Source: Aquabacterium sp.
GTDB taxonomy: Bacteria > Pseudomonadota > Gammaproteobacteria > Burkholderiales > Burkholderiaceae_C
Direction: 5' to 3'
DNA length: 8,119 bases
NCBI GenBank assembly: GCA_030654555.1
Contig: JAURXG010000291.1
Coordinates: 1 to 8,119, forward strand
How positions within the stretch are numbered: position 1 is the stretch's first letter; the number at the start of each line of letters is the position of its first letter. The notes below the pieces were generated by a model. It did not search any database and was not told the origin of the DNA. It saw only the letters and a list, made by a program, of their open reading frames with translations. This document shows positions 1-6,197 of the stretch, piece after piece. The translations under genes and the position numbers were made by a program.

Positions 1-45
1 GGGGCGCGCCGACGTCTGCAGATATCCCTCTCAAGGAAGCCGCCC
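1..45 (+). other. Leader upstream of the livH-like gene, with abutting palindromes
   Basis: This short stretch precedes the first gene. It is less GC-biased in its right half than the coding DNA around it. Four restriction-type palindromes abut or share a base: GGCGCGCC (3-10), GACGTC (11-16), CTGCAG (16-21) and GATATC (21-26). A purine-rich ribosome binding site follows at 33-39. One forward frame is open from the window edge to a TGA at 51-53, so the end of an upstream gene cannot be excluded. Its third-position GC (10 of 16 codons) is low for this genome, so I read the stretch as intergenic. No promoter is evident. Confidence 0.5.
33..39 (+). promoter_or_regulatory. Ribosome binding site of the livH-like gene
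   Basis: AAGGAAG lies 6 nt before the ATG at 46. It is a good Shine-Dalgarno match at ideal spacing and supports that start, which also gives the N-terminal length expected for LivH proteins. Confidence 0.75.
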
Positions 46-942
46 ATGGCTGAGCTAGTCACCATCCTGATCGACGGCCTGACGTACGCGTCTTGGCTGT
101 TCATCGTCGCGCTCGGGCTCACGCTGGTGTTCGGCGTGCTCAAGATCCTCAACATCGCGCACGGCAGCTTCTACGCGCTGGGTGCCTACGGCGCGGCCAC
201 CTTCGTGGCCTGGGGCGCCAGCATGAAGTGGGCGCCCTGGCTGTCGCTGGTGCTGATGCTGCTGGCCGCGGTGGCGGTGGCGGCCATCGTCGCGCCGTTG
301 ACCGAGCGCGGCCTGCTGCGTTTCTTCTACGGCCGCGACGAGGTGCTGCTGGTGCTGGTGACCAACGCGCTGTTCCTGATCATGGAAGACCTGACCAAGC
401 TGATCTGGGGCGCCAACCCGTACTACGTGTCCGAGCCCTACGCGCTGTTCGGCAACGTCGACGTCGGCGTGCAGAGCTACGTGGGCTACGACTTCCTGCT
501 GGTGGGGCTGGCGGTGGTCGTCGGCCTGGCCGTCTGGTGGGGGCTCAACCGCACCCGCCAGGGCAAGATCGTGCTGGCGGTGATCCACAGCCCCGAGGTG
601 GCCTCGAGCATGGGCGTCAACGTCTCGCGCGTCTACATGATCGCCTTCTCGGTCGGCATCTTCCTGGCCGCGCTGGGCGGCGCCTTCACCGCGCCGATGA
701 TCTCGGTGCAGCCGGGGGTGTCGGTGGGCGTGATCATCCTGTCGTTCGCGGTGGTGATCATCGGCGGGCTGGGCAGCATCGAGGGCGCGGCCGTGGGCGC
801 GCTGATCGTCGGCCTGGCGCGCTCGGTGGCGGTGCACACCGCGCCGGTGGCCGAACTGTTCTCCATCTACCTCGTGATGGCCATCGTGCTGATGTTCCGC
901 CCGGAAGGGTTGTTCCAGCGCATCCAGGCACGGAAGATCTGA
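46..942 (+). CDS. livH: LivH-type branched-chain amino acid (HAAT family) ABC transporter permease
   Basis: This is an inner-membrane permease subunit of a HAAT-family ABC importer; it should pair with the LivM-like protein encoded next and be driven by the LivG/LivF-like ATPases. The protein has 298 residues, normal for LivH, and is almost entirely hydrophobic helices. Family marks are the N-terminal GLTLVFGVLKILNIAHGSFYALGAY region (about 23-47), a cytoplasmic loop with RTRQGKIVLAVIHSPEVASSMGV (about 169-191), the conserved GGLGSIEG at 240-247, and a C-terminal RPEGLF. The start at 46 has a strong ribosome binding site. The next gene begins 1 nt after the stop, so the genes are co-transcribed. 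The symbol is a family label: the substrate is not shown by the sequence and, given the CoA ligase in the operon, may be an aromatic or aliphatic carboxylate rather than leucine. Confidence 0.93.
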   Translation: MAELVTILIDGLTYASWLFIVALGLTLVFGVLKILNIAHGSFYALGAYGAATFVAWGASMKWAPWLSLVLMLLAAVAVAAIVAPLTERGLLRFFYGRDEVLLVLVTNALFLIMEDLTKLIWGANPYYVSEPYALFGNVDVGVQSYVGYDFLLVGLAVVVGLAVWWGLNRTRQGKIVLAVIHSPEVASSMGVNVSRVYMIAFSVGIFLAALGGAFTAPMISVQPGVSVGVIILSFAVVIIGGLGSIEGAAVGALIVGLARSVAVHTAPVAELFSIYLVMAIVLMFRPEGLFQRIQARKI

Positions 943-943
943 C

Positions 944-1933
944 ATGACTGCAATCACCTCTGCATCCGCGCCGCCGGCCGCGGCCCGCGTGGCCGGCACC
1001 GGCCACGGCCGCATCGTCGCGCTGGGCCTGGCCTGCTGCGCAACGCTGTGCGTGGCCGGCCTGTTCGCGCCCAAGTGGCTGACCTTCCTGGTCACGATGG
1101 CGGCGGCCAACGGCCTGGTGTCGCTGGGCATCGTGGGCCTGATGCGCGGCGGCGTGGTGCCCTTCGGCCAGGGCATGATGCTGGCGCTGGGCGGCTACAC
1201 CGCGGCGCTGATCTTCAACCAGTTGGGCTTCACCGACGCGCTGGGCCTCACGCTGGCCGGCGGGGTGGTCTCGGCGCTGGTGGCCGCGCCCTTCTCGCCG
1301 CTGCTGTCGCGCTACCGCGGCATCTTCTTCGCGATGCTGACGCTGGCGCTGTCGATGGTGACCTACGGCCTGCTGATGAAGCTCGACTTCATGGGCGGCA
1401 GCGATGGCTTCAACGTCGGCCGGCCCACGCTGCTGGGCCAGTCGCTGCCCGACAGCCATGTCGGCTACATCCTGTACGTGCTGACCATCGTGGTGGCCAC
1501 GGTGATGGCGCTGCTGGCGCGGGTGTACTTCGATTCCACCCGCGGCCTGGTCACGCTGGCGGTGCGCGAGAACGAACTGCGCGTCGAGTACCTCGGCGGC
1601 TCGGTGCGCCAGGCGATGACCATCAACTTCATCCTCGCGGCCTTCTGCGGCGGCCTGGGCGGCGCGCTGGTGGTGCTGTCGCTGGGCCACATCGAGCCCA
1701 ATTTCAGCTTCTGGACCACCTCGGGCGAATTCGTCTTCGTCGCCATCCTGGCCGGCTGGCAGAGCGTGGCCGCGGTGTTCGTCGCCAGCACGGTGCTGGA
1801 GGTGGTGCGCAGCTTCTCCAGCGCCTACTTCCCCAACACCTGGCAGCTGGCACTGGGCCTGTTCCTGCTGTTCGTGATCCGCTTCCTGCCCAAGGGCATC
1901 GGCTCGCTGTGGATGCGAGGGAATACACGATGA
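944..1933 (+). CDS. livM: LivM-type HAAT family ABC transporter permease
   Basis: This is the second inner-membrane permease of the importer, 329 residues, within the usual LivM range. It has a non-conserved N-terminus rich in Ala and Pro (1-20), then about eight to ten hydrophobic segments. The LivM-type GQGMMLALGGYTAA segment is near 75-88 and the cytoplasmic loop LAVRENELRVEYLG is near 205-218, followed by FILAAFCGGLGGAL. The end, WQLALGLFLLFVIRFLPKGI, is typical of the family. The start at 944 is preceded by GGAAG at 932-936, 7 nt away, inside the last codons of the upstream gene. One oddity is that the late glycine-rich motif, usually GGxGSxxGPxxG, reads AGWQSVAAVFVAS here (270-282). The stop overlaps the next start as ATGA, indicating coupled translation. 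The family call is firm; the substrate is unknown. Confidence 0.92.
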   Translation: MTAITSASAPPAAARVAGTGHGRIVALGLACCATLCVAGLFAPKWLTFLVTMAAANGLVSLGIVGLMRGGVVPFGQGMMLALGGYTAALIFNQLGFTDALGLTLAGGVVSALVAAPFSPLLSRYRGIFFAMLTLALSMVTYGLLMKLDFMGGSDGFNVGRPTLLGQSLPDSHVGYILYVLTIVVATVMALLARVYFDSTRGLVTLAVRENELRVEYLGGSVRQAMTINFILAAFCGGLGGALVVLSLGHIEPNFSFWTTSGEFVFVAILAGWQSVAAVFVASTVLEVVRSFSSAYFPNTWQLALGLFLLFVIRFLPKGIGSLWMRGNTR

Positions 1934-2685
1934 GCTACATGCTGGAGGCCAAGGGCCTGGAAAAGCGCTTCGGCGCGGTGGTGGCCGCGTCGGACATCAA
2001 CATCGGCATCACCGCCGGTGAGCGCGTCAGCCTGATCGGCAGCAACGGCGCCGGCAAGACCACCTTCGTCAACATGATCACCGGCTACCTGAAGCCCGAT
2101 GCCGGCCGAATCACGCTGGACGGCCACGACATCACCGGGCTGGAGCCGCGCGCCATCACCCGGCGCGGCGTGGCGCGCTCGTTCCAGATCCCGCAGCTGT
2201 ACGGCGACCTCACCGTGCTGGACAACATGCTGGTGGCCAACGCCTGCCACGACCAGAAGCTCAGCTTCTGGCAGCCGGCGCGCCGGCCCGAGGCCATCGC
2301 CCGCGCCGAGACGCTGCTCGAGCGCTTCCGCCTGACCGAGCACCTCACGCGCCGCGTGGCCGAGCTGCCCGGCGGCGTGCGCAAGCTGCTCGACATCGCT
2401 ATGGCACTGACGGGCCATCCCAAGCTGCTGCTGCTCGACGAGCCCACCAGCGGCGTGTCGGCCGAGGAGAAGTTTCCGATGATGGCCACCATCATGGACG
2501 CGCTGGGCCACGAGAAGGGCACCACGGTGCTGTTCGTCGAGCACGACATGGACATCGTCGAGCGCCATGCCAGCCGGGTGATCGCCTTCTACGCCGGCCG
2601 CGTGATCGCCGACGACCAACCGGCCATCGCGCTGGCCACCGACGACGTGCGCCGCTACGTCACCGGCGAACTGCTGCAGGAATAA
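1930..2685 (+). CDS. livG: LivG-type ABC transporter ATP-binding protein
   Basis: This is a cytoplasmic ATPase subunit powering the HAAT importer. It has 251 residues from the ATG at 1930, which overlaps the permease stop (ATGA) and has GAGGGAA at 1917-1923, 6 nt upstream. An internal ATG at 1939 is a less likely alternative. Motifs seen are Walker A GSNGAGKT (37-44), the Q-loop region VARSFQIPQLYGDLTVLDN, Walker B LLLLDEP (166-172) with catalytic Glu171, and the switch His205 in FVEHDMD. The signature is LPGGV (146-150) rather than LSGGQ. LivG-type ATPases often deviate here, so this is a substitution to note rather than evidence of inactivity. The position after livM and before livF is the standard HAAT order. 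A much longer open frame exists upstream in this phase, but it only shadows livM. Confidence 0.93.
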   Translation: MSYMLEAKGLEKRFGAVVAASDINIGITAGERVSLIGSNGAGKTTFVNMITGYLKPDAGRITLDGHDITGLEPRAITRRGVARSFQIPQLYGDLTVLDNMLVANACHDQKLSFWQPARRPEAIARAETLLERFRLTEHLTRRVAELPGGVRKLLDIAMALTGHPKLLLLDEPTSGVSAEEKFPMMATIMDALGHEKGTTVLFVEHDMDIVERHASRVIAFYAGRVIADDQPAIALATDDVRRYVTGELLQE

Positions 2686-2690
2686 GCACC

Positions 2691-3344
2691 ATGCTCAAGG
2701 TTGAAGGCATTCACGTTTCCATCCAGTCGGTGGTGGCGCTGCGCGGTCTGTCGCTCACCGTGGCCGATGGCACGATGGTGGGCCTGGTGGGCCGCAACGG
2801 CGCGGGCAAGACCACGCTGATGCGCTCGGTGATGGGCCACCTCACGCCCAGCCAGGGCAGCATCAGCTTCGACGGCCGCGATCTGGCCGGCGTGCAGCGC
2901 CACGAGCGCGCGGTGATGGGCATCGGCTACATGCCCGAGGACCGCGGCCTGGTGCCCGAGCTCACGGTCGAGGAGAACATCCTGGTGCCGGTGTGGGCCA
3001 GCAAGTCGCTGAAGCTCGACGAGCGCCTGGCGCTGGTCTACCGCGTGCTGCCCGAGTTGAAGGAGATGAAGGACCGCCGTGCGCTGCTGCTGTCGGGCGG
3101 CCAGCAGAAGCTGGTGGCGCTGGCGCGTGCGCTGGCGGTGGGCACCCGGCTGCTGCTGCTCGACGAGCCCTTCGAGGGCGTGGCGCCGGCGCTGAGCAAG
3201 CGCCTGGCCGACGTGATCGCCGGGCTCAAGGGCAGCCAGGTGTCGGTGCTGATCGCACAGAGCGACCTGAACCACTCGCGCAAGCTGGTGGACAGCGAAT
3301 TCGTCATCGAGCGCGGCGCCAACGTGGCCCCCGTCGCGGCATGA
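2691..3344 (+). CDS. livF: LivF-type ABC transporter ATP-binding protein
   Basis: This is the second ATPase subunit of the importer, expected to dimerise with the LivG-like protein. It has 217 residues, about 20 fewer than E. coli LivF (237), with a brief C-terminus. Motifs seen are Walker A GRNGAGKT (34-41), the LivF-type segment GYMPEDRGLVPELTVEENI where most ABC ATPases have a Q-loop Gln, signature LSGGQ (134-138), and Walker B LLLLDEP with Asp158 and Glu159. The switch position is Gln190 (IAQSD) instead of His, as LivF proteins usually carry Gln there. The gene starts 5 nt after livG, with AGGAA at 2678-2682. Its stop overlaps the ligase start (ATGA at 3341), so transporter and ligase form one transcription unit. 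Confidence 0.92.
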   Translation: MLKVEGIHVSIQSVVALRGLSLTVADGTMVGLVGRNGAGKTTLMRSVMGHLTPSQGSISFDGRDLAGVQRHERAVMGIGYMPEDRGLVPELTVEENILVPVWASKSLKLDERLALVYRVLPELKEMKDRRALLLSGGQQKLVALARALAVGTRLLLLDEPFEGVAPALSKRLADVIAGLKGSQVSVLIAQSDLNHSRKLVDSEFVIERGANVAPVAA

Positions 3345-4981
3345 GCGGCGCTGCCCCCATGACGACCAACTTCTGGGCCGACTACCCGGTGCCCGCCCAG
3401 CGCCATGAGGCGCTGTACGGCGACCGCGTCGTGCGCTGCTTCGCCGACCGGCCGACCAGCGTGTTCGCGCTGTTCGCCGCCTCGGCCGCGCGCGCGCCGC
3501 AGGCCGAGGCGCTGGTCTGCGAAGGCCGGCGCTGGACCTACGCGGAGTGCGATGCCACCGCCGGCCGGCTGGCCGCCGGGCTGGCGGCGCAGGGCGTGCA
3601 GCGTGGCGAGCGGGTGGTGATGTTCATCGACAACCGGCCCGAGTTCGTCTTCGTGCTGCTGGCGCTGCAGCGCCTGGGCGCGATCGCGGTGCCGGTGGGC
3701 GTGCGCGAGCAGCGACCGGGCCTGGCCTACATCGCGCGCCAGTGCGGCGCCACCGCCATCGTCATCGACGCGGCGCTGGCCGACCGCCTGCCCGACGGCA
3801 CCGAGGCGCCCGAGCTGCGCCTGCGCTTCAGCGTGGGCGAGGCGCCGGGCTGCACCACGCTGGCCGCGCTGATGACGGGCGATGCGCCGGTGCCTGCGCC
3901 GGCCCCGATGGTGGAGACCGACGTGGCGGTGATCCTCTACACCTCGGGCACCACCGGCCACCCCAAGGGCGCGATGCTGACGCACTGCAACATCGTGCAC
4001 TCGGTGCTGCACTACCGCGCCTGCATGCAGCTGCGCGCCGAAGACCGCTCGGCGTTGGCCGTGCCGGCCAGCCATGTCACCGGCCTGATCGCGGTGGTGC
4101 TGGCCATGCTGCAGGCGGGCGGCGCGGTGGTCATCGTGCCGGCCTTCCGTGCCGAGGGCTTCATCGCGCTGATGGCCGCTGAGCGCGTGACCCACACGCT
4201 GATGGTGCCGGCGATGTACAACCTGTGCCTGCTGCACCCCAGCTTTGCCAACGCGACGCTCGATGCCTGGCGCATCGGCGGCTACGGCGGTGCGCCGATG
4301 CCAGTGGCCACCATCGACGCGCTGATGGCACGGGTGCCCGGGCTGACGCTGCTCAACGCCTACGGTGCCACCGAGACCACCTCGCCGGTGACGATGATGC
4401 CGATGGGTCACACCCGCGCCCATGCCGACAGCGTGGGCGTGGCGCTGCCCGCTGCCGACATCCGCGTGATGGACGACGACGGCCGCGAGCTGCCCCCGGG
4501 CGAGACCGGCGAGCTGTGGATCGCCGGCCCGATGGTGGTGCCCGGCTACTGGGCCAACCCCGAGGCCACGGCCTCATCGTTCACCGCCGGCCACTGGCAC
4601 TCGGGCGACCTGGGCTCGGTCGACGCCGAGGGCTACGTGCGGGTGTTCGACCGCAAGAAGGACATGCTCAACCGCGGCGGCTACAAGATCTACTCGGTCG
4701 AGGTCGAGAACGTGCTGATGGCCTGGCCCGGCATGGTCGAGGCTGCCATCGTCGGCCGCCCCTGCCCGGTGCTGGGCGAGCGCGTGCATGCCTTCGTGCA
4801 TGCGCCGGGCAGCCCTGCCGACGACGCCGCGCTGCGCGCCTTCTGTGCCGCCCGGCTGGCCGACTACAAGGTGCCCGAGACCGTCACCTGGAGCGACACC
4901 CCGCTGCCGCGCAATGCCAACGGCAAGCTGATGAAGCGGCTGTTGCGTGACCAGCTGCCCGCCACGAGCCCCGGCCGCTGA
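3341..4981 (+). CDS. AMP-dependent acyl-CoA synthetase/ligase (class I adenylate-forming enzyme)
   Basis: This cytoplasmic enzyme is predicted to activate a carboxylic acid with ATP and join it to coenzyme A through an acyl-adenylate. It has 546 residues, normal for the family. Motifs in order are the P-loop YTSGTTGHPKG (200-210), YGATE (341-345), HSGDLG (420-425), the hinge region around DRKKD (437-441) followed by GGYKIYSVEVE, and PRNANGK with the catalytic lysine Lys529. All core residues are present, so the enzyme should be active. I chose the ATG at 3341 because it overlaps the livF stop (ATGA); a second in-frame ATG at 3359 would remove six residues, and neither has a clear ribosome binding site. 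Co-transcription with a HAAT importer suggests the imported compound is its substrate (inference). Sequence alone does not separate fatty, aromatic or other carboxylate specificity. Confidence 0.92.
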   Translation: MSGAAPMTTNFWADYPVPAQRHEALYGDRVVRCFADRPTSVFALFAASAARAPQAEALVCEGRRWTYAECDATAGRLAAGLAAQGVQRGERVVMFIDNRPEFVFVLLALQRLGAIAVPVGVREQRPGLAYIARQCGATAIVIDAALADRLPDGTEAPELRLRFSVGEAPGCTTLAALMTGDAPVPAPAPMVETDVAVILYTSGTTGHPKGAMLTHCNIVHSVLHYRACMQLRAEDRSALAVPASHVTGLIAVVLAMLQAGGAVVIVPAFRAEGFIALMAAERVTHTLMVPAMYNLCLLHPSFANATLDAWRIGGYGGAPMPVATIDALMARVPGLTLLNAYGATETTSPVTMMPMGHTRAHADSVGVALPAADIRVMDDDGRELPPGETGELWIAGPMVVPGYWANPEATASSFTAGHWHSGDLGSVDAEGYVRVFDRKKDMLNRGGYKIYSVEVENVLMAWPGMVEAAIVGRPCPVLGERVHAFVHAPGSPADDAALRAFCAARLADYKVPETVTWSDTPLPRNANGKLMKRLLRDQLPATSPGR

Positions 4982-5017
4982 CCGAAAACACCGATGCGCG
5001 GGGCGCCCGACGGTGCC

Positions 5018-5023
5018 TATGAT
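5018..5023 (+). promoter_or_regulatory. Candidate -10 promoter element for the TRAP binding protein gene
   Basis: TATGAT matches the sigma-70 -10 consensus at five of six positions and is AT-rich against a very GC-rich background. Transcription would begin near 5030, giving a leader of about 34 nt before the ATG at 5064. No good -35 hexamer lies 16-18 nt upstream (the 4995 area is GC-rich), so an activator may be needed, or the match may be chance. Confidence 0.35.
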
Positions 5024-5052
5024 CCGCCGGTCACCCCCCCACATCGGCCCCC

Positions 5053-5057
5053 AGGAG
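5053..5057 (+). promoter_or_regulatory. Ribosome binding site of the TRAP binding protein gene
   Basis: AGGAG lies 6 nt before the ATG at 5064. It fixes this start over the longer open frame, which extends back into the ligase gene, and it places a classical signal peptide right at the N-terminus. Confidence 0.85.
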
Positions 5058-5063
5058 ACCCCC

Positions 5064-6104
5064 ATGGCCCGTTCTTTCCTTCTTCGACATGCCGCCGCCG
5101 CGGCCGCCCTCGTGCTGGGCGCCGCCAGCGCCCAAGCCCAGCAGATCACCCTCAAGGTGCACCACTTCCTGCCGGCGACCAGCAGCGCCCAGCTGCACCT
5201 GATCGGGCCCTGGTGCGACAAGATCAACAAGGAATCCAAGGACCGGCTGAAGTGCCAGATCTACCCGTCGATGCAGCTCGGTGGCACGCCGCCGCAGCTG
5301 ATCGACCAGGCGCGCGACGGCGTGGTCGACATCATCTGGACCGTGCCCACCTACGCGGCCGGCCGCTTCACCAAGAGCGAGGTGTTCGAGCTGCCGTTCA
5401 TGGCCGCCACCGCCAAGACCGGCAGCCAGGCGCTGTGGACCTACGTGCAGAAGAACGCCGTCGACGAGTTCAAGGGCACGCACCTGCTCTTCATGCATGT
5501 GCATGACGGCGCGCTGATGCACTTCCGCGACAAGACGCCCACCAAGCTGGAAGACCTGAAGGGTCTGAAGATCCGCGCCGCCACCCGCATCAACTCGCAG
5601 CTGATCGCCGCGCTGGGCGCCACGCCGGTGCAGATGCCGCTGCCGGGCGTGGCCGATGCGATGAGCAAGGGCGTGATCGACGGTGCCAGCGTGCCCTGGG
5701 AGGGCACGCCGGCGATCAAGCTGCAGGAGATCGCCCGCTACGCGCTGGACACCGCACCGGGCATGCCGCGCATCGCCAACACCATCTTCGCCTTCACGAT
5801 GAACCAGGCCAAGTACGACAGCCTGCCGGCCGACTTGAAGAAGGTGATCGACGACAACTCGGGCCTGGCCACCAGCGCCTGGGCCGGCGAGGTGGCCTTC
5901 GACGCGGTGGTGGCGCCGCACCAGAAGATCGCGCGCGACGCCGGCGAGAAGATCTACTTCCTGCCCGATGCCGAGTACGCACGCTGGGTCAAGGCCGCCG
6001 AGCAGATCGACGACGAGTGGGTCAAGACCGTCAGCGCCAAGGGGGCCAACGGCAAGCAACTGCTCGAGGAAGCCCGCGCACTGGTCAAGCAGTACACCAA
6101 GTAG
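5064..6104 (+). CDS. dctP: TRAP transporter periplasmic solute-binding protein, DctP family (orphan in this window)
   Basis: This is a secreted periplasmic receptor of the DctP type, which normally delivers organic acids to a DctQ/DctM membrane complex driven by an ion gradient. It has 346 residues. A signal peptide covers 1-25 (Arg3 and Arg8, hydrophobic Ala/Leu core, AQA cleavage site), and the mature chain starts QQITLKVHHF. Family marks are QLGGTPPQLIDQARDGVVDI in the first lobe, the DLKGLKIRAATR segment (Lys169-Arg175, with Arg171 at the position that usually binds the substrate carboxylate) and the following ALGATPVQMP. The only two cysteines of the mature chain, Cys51 and Cys64, could form a disulfide. 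No DctQ or DctM gene adjoins it: the upstream neighbour is a CoA ligase and the downstream one an acyltransferase. A hairpin just after the stop suggests a single-gene transcript. The symbol is a family label and the ligand is unknown. Confidence 0.9.
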   Translation: MARSFLLRHAAAAAALVLGAASAQAQQITLKVHHFLPATSSAQLHLIGPWCDKINKESKDRLKCQIYPSMQLGGTPPQLIDQARDGVVDIIWTVPTYAAGRFTKSEVFELPFMAATAKTGSQALWTYVQKNAVDEFKGTHLLFMHVHDGALMHFRDKTPTKLEDLKGLKIRAATRINSQLIAALGATPVQMPLPGVADAMSKGVIDGASVPWEGTPAIKLQEIARYALDTAPGMPRIANTIFAFTMNQAKYDSLPADLKKVIDDNSGLATSAWAGEVAFDAVVAPHQKIARDAGEKIYFLPDAEYARWVKAAEQIDDEWVKTVSAKGANGKQLLEEARALVKQYTK

Positions 6105-6115
6105 GCAACGGCAGA

Positions 6116-6141
6116 GCGCCTGTCCCGGCCGGGGCAGGCGC
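6116..6141 (+). terminator. GC-rich hairpin after the TRAP binding protein gene, probable terminator
   Basis: The half-sites GCGCCTGTCCCGG and CCGGGGCAGGCGC abut and pair over 13 positions with one G-U wobble, leaving a small loop at the centre once the tip is unpaired. It sits 11 nt after the stop at 6104. There is no T-run on either side, so it is not a classical intrinsic terminator. It may act as a U-less terminator or as a 3'-end stabiliser. Confidence 0.5.
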
Positions 6142-6185
6142 AAGGTCGGCACGCGCCATCGTGCGGCCCCCCTCGGCCCAGCGCA

Positions 6186-6191
6186 TAAGAT
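6186..6191 (+). promoter_or_regulatory. Candidate -10 element placing transcription start at the acyltransferase ATG
   Basis: TAAGAT in the context GCATAAGATGCCCGCATG is an AT-rich island in GC-rich DNA. The ATG at 6198 lies 6 nt downstream of it, where transcription from such a -10 would begin. No Shine-Dalgarno sequence precedes the ATG, which fits a leaderless mRNA. No recognisable -35 hexamer is seen near 6163-6168. Confidence 0.4.
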
Positions 6192-6197
6192 GCCCGC

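Larger units (their letters stand above)
4982..5063 (+). other. Intergenic region between the ligase and the TRAP binding protein gene
   Basis: These 82 nt are the first real gap after a chain of overlapping or abutting genes, so a new transcription start is plausible here. The stretch contains a TATGAT box and an AGGAG site, annotated separately. There is only a weak 5-bp stem (about 5002-5017, one G-U pair) and no T-tract, so I see no convincing terminator for the upstream operon. Read-through from the ligase gene remains possible. Confidence 0.55.

Noticed and set aside
3..53. Possible C-terminal tail of an upstream gene ending with TGA at 51-53
   Set aside because: The frame is open but has low third-position GC for this genome and no recognisable sequence; 17 codons are too few to support a call.
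55..1176. Long minus-strand open frame (373 codons) opposite livH and livM
   Set aside because: It is a shadow in very GC-rich DNA: the translation is rich in His, Gln, Arg and Asp with no domain, and the + strand carries clear permeases.
1048..1929. Upstream extension of the livG reading frame, suggesting a fusion protein
   Set aside because: The extension is an out-of-frame reading of livM, rich in Arg and Gly. The ATG at 1930 has a ribosome binding site and the correct ABC ATPase N-terminus.
3146..3165. CTG repeats such as CTGCTGCTG as microsatellites
   Set aside because: These are leucine codon runs in Walker B motifs and membrane helices, expected from strong CTG codon preference.
3038..4423. 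Minus-strand open frame of 461 codons opposite livF and the ligase
   Set aside because: It has the same shadow composition, no motif and no ribosome binding site; the + strand ligase has all its catalytic motifs.
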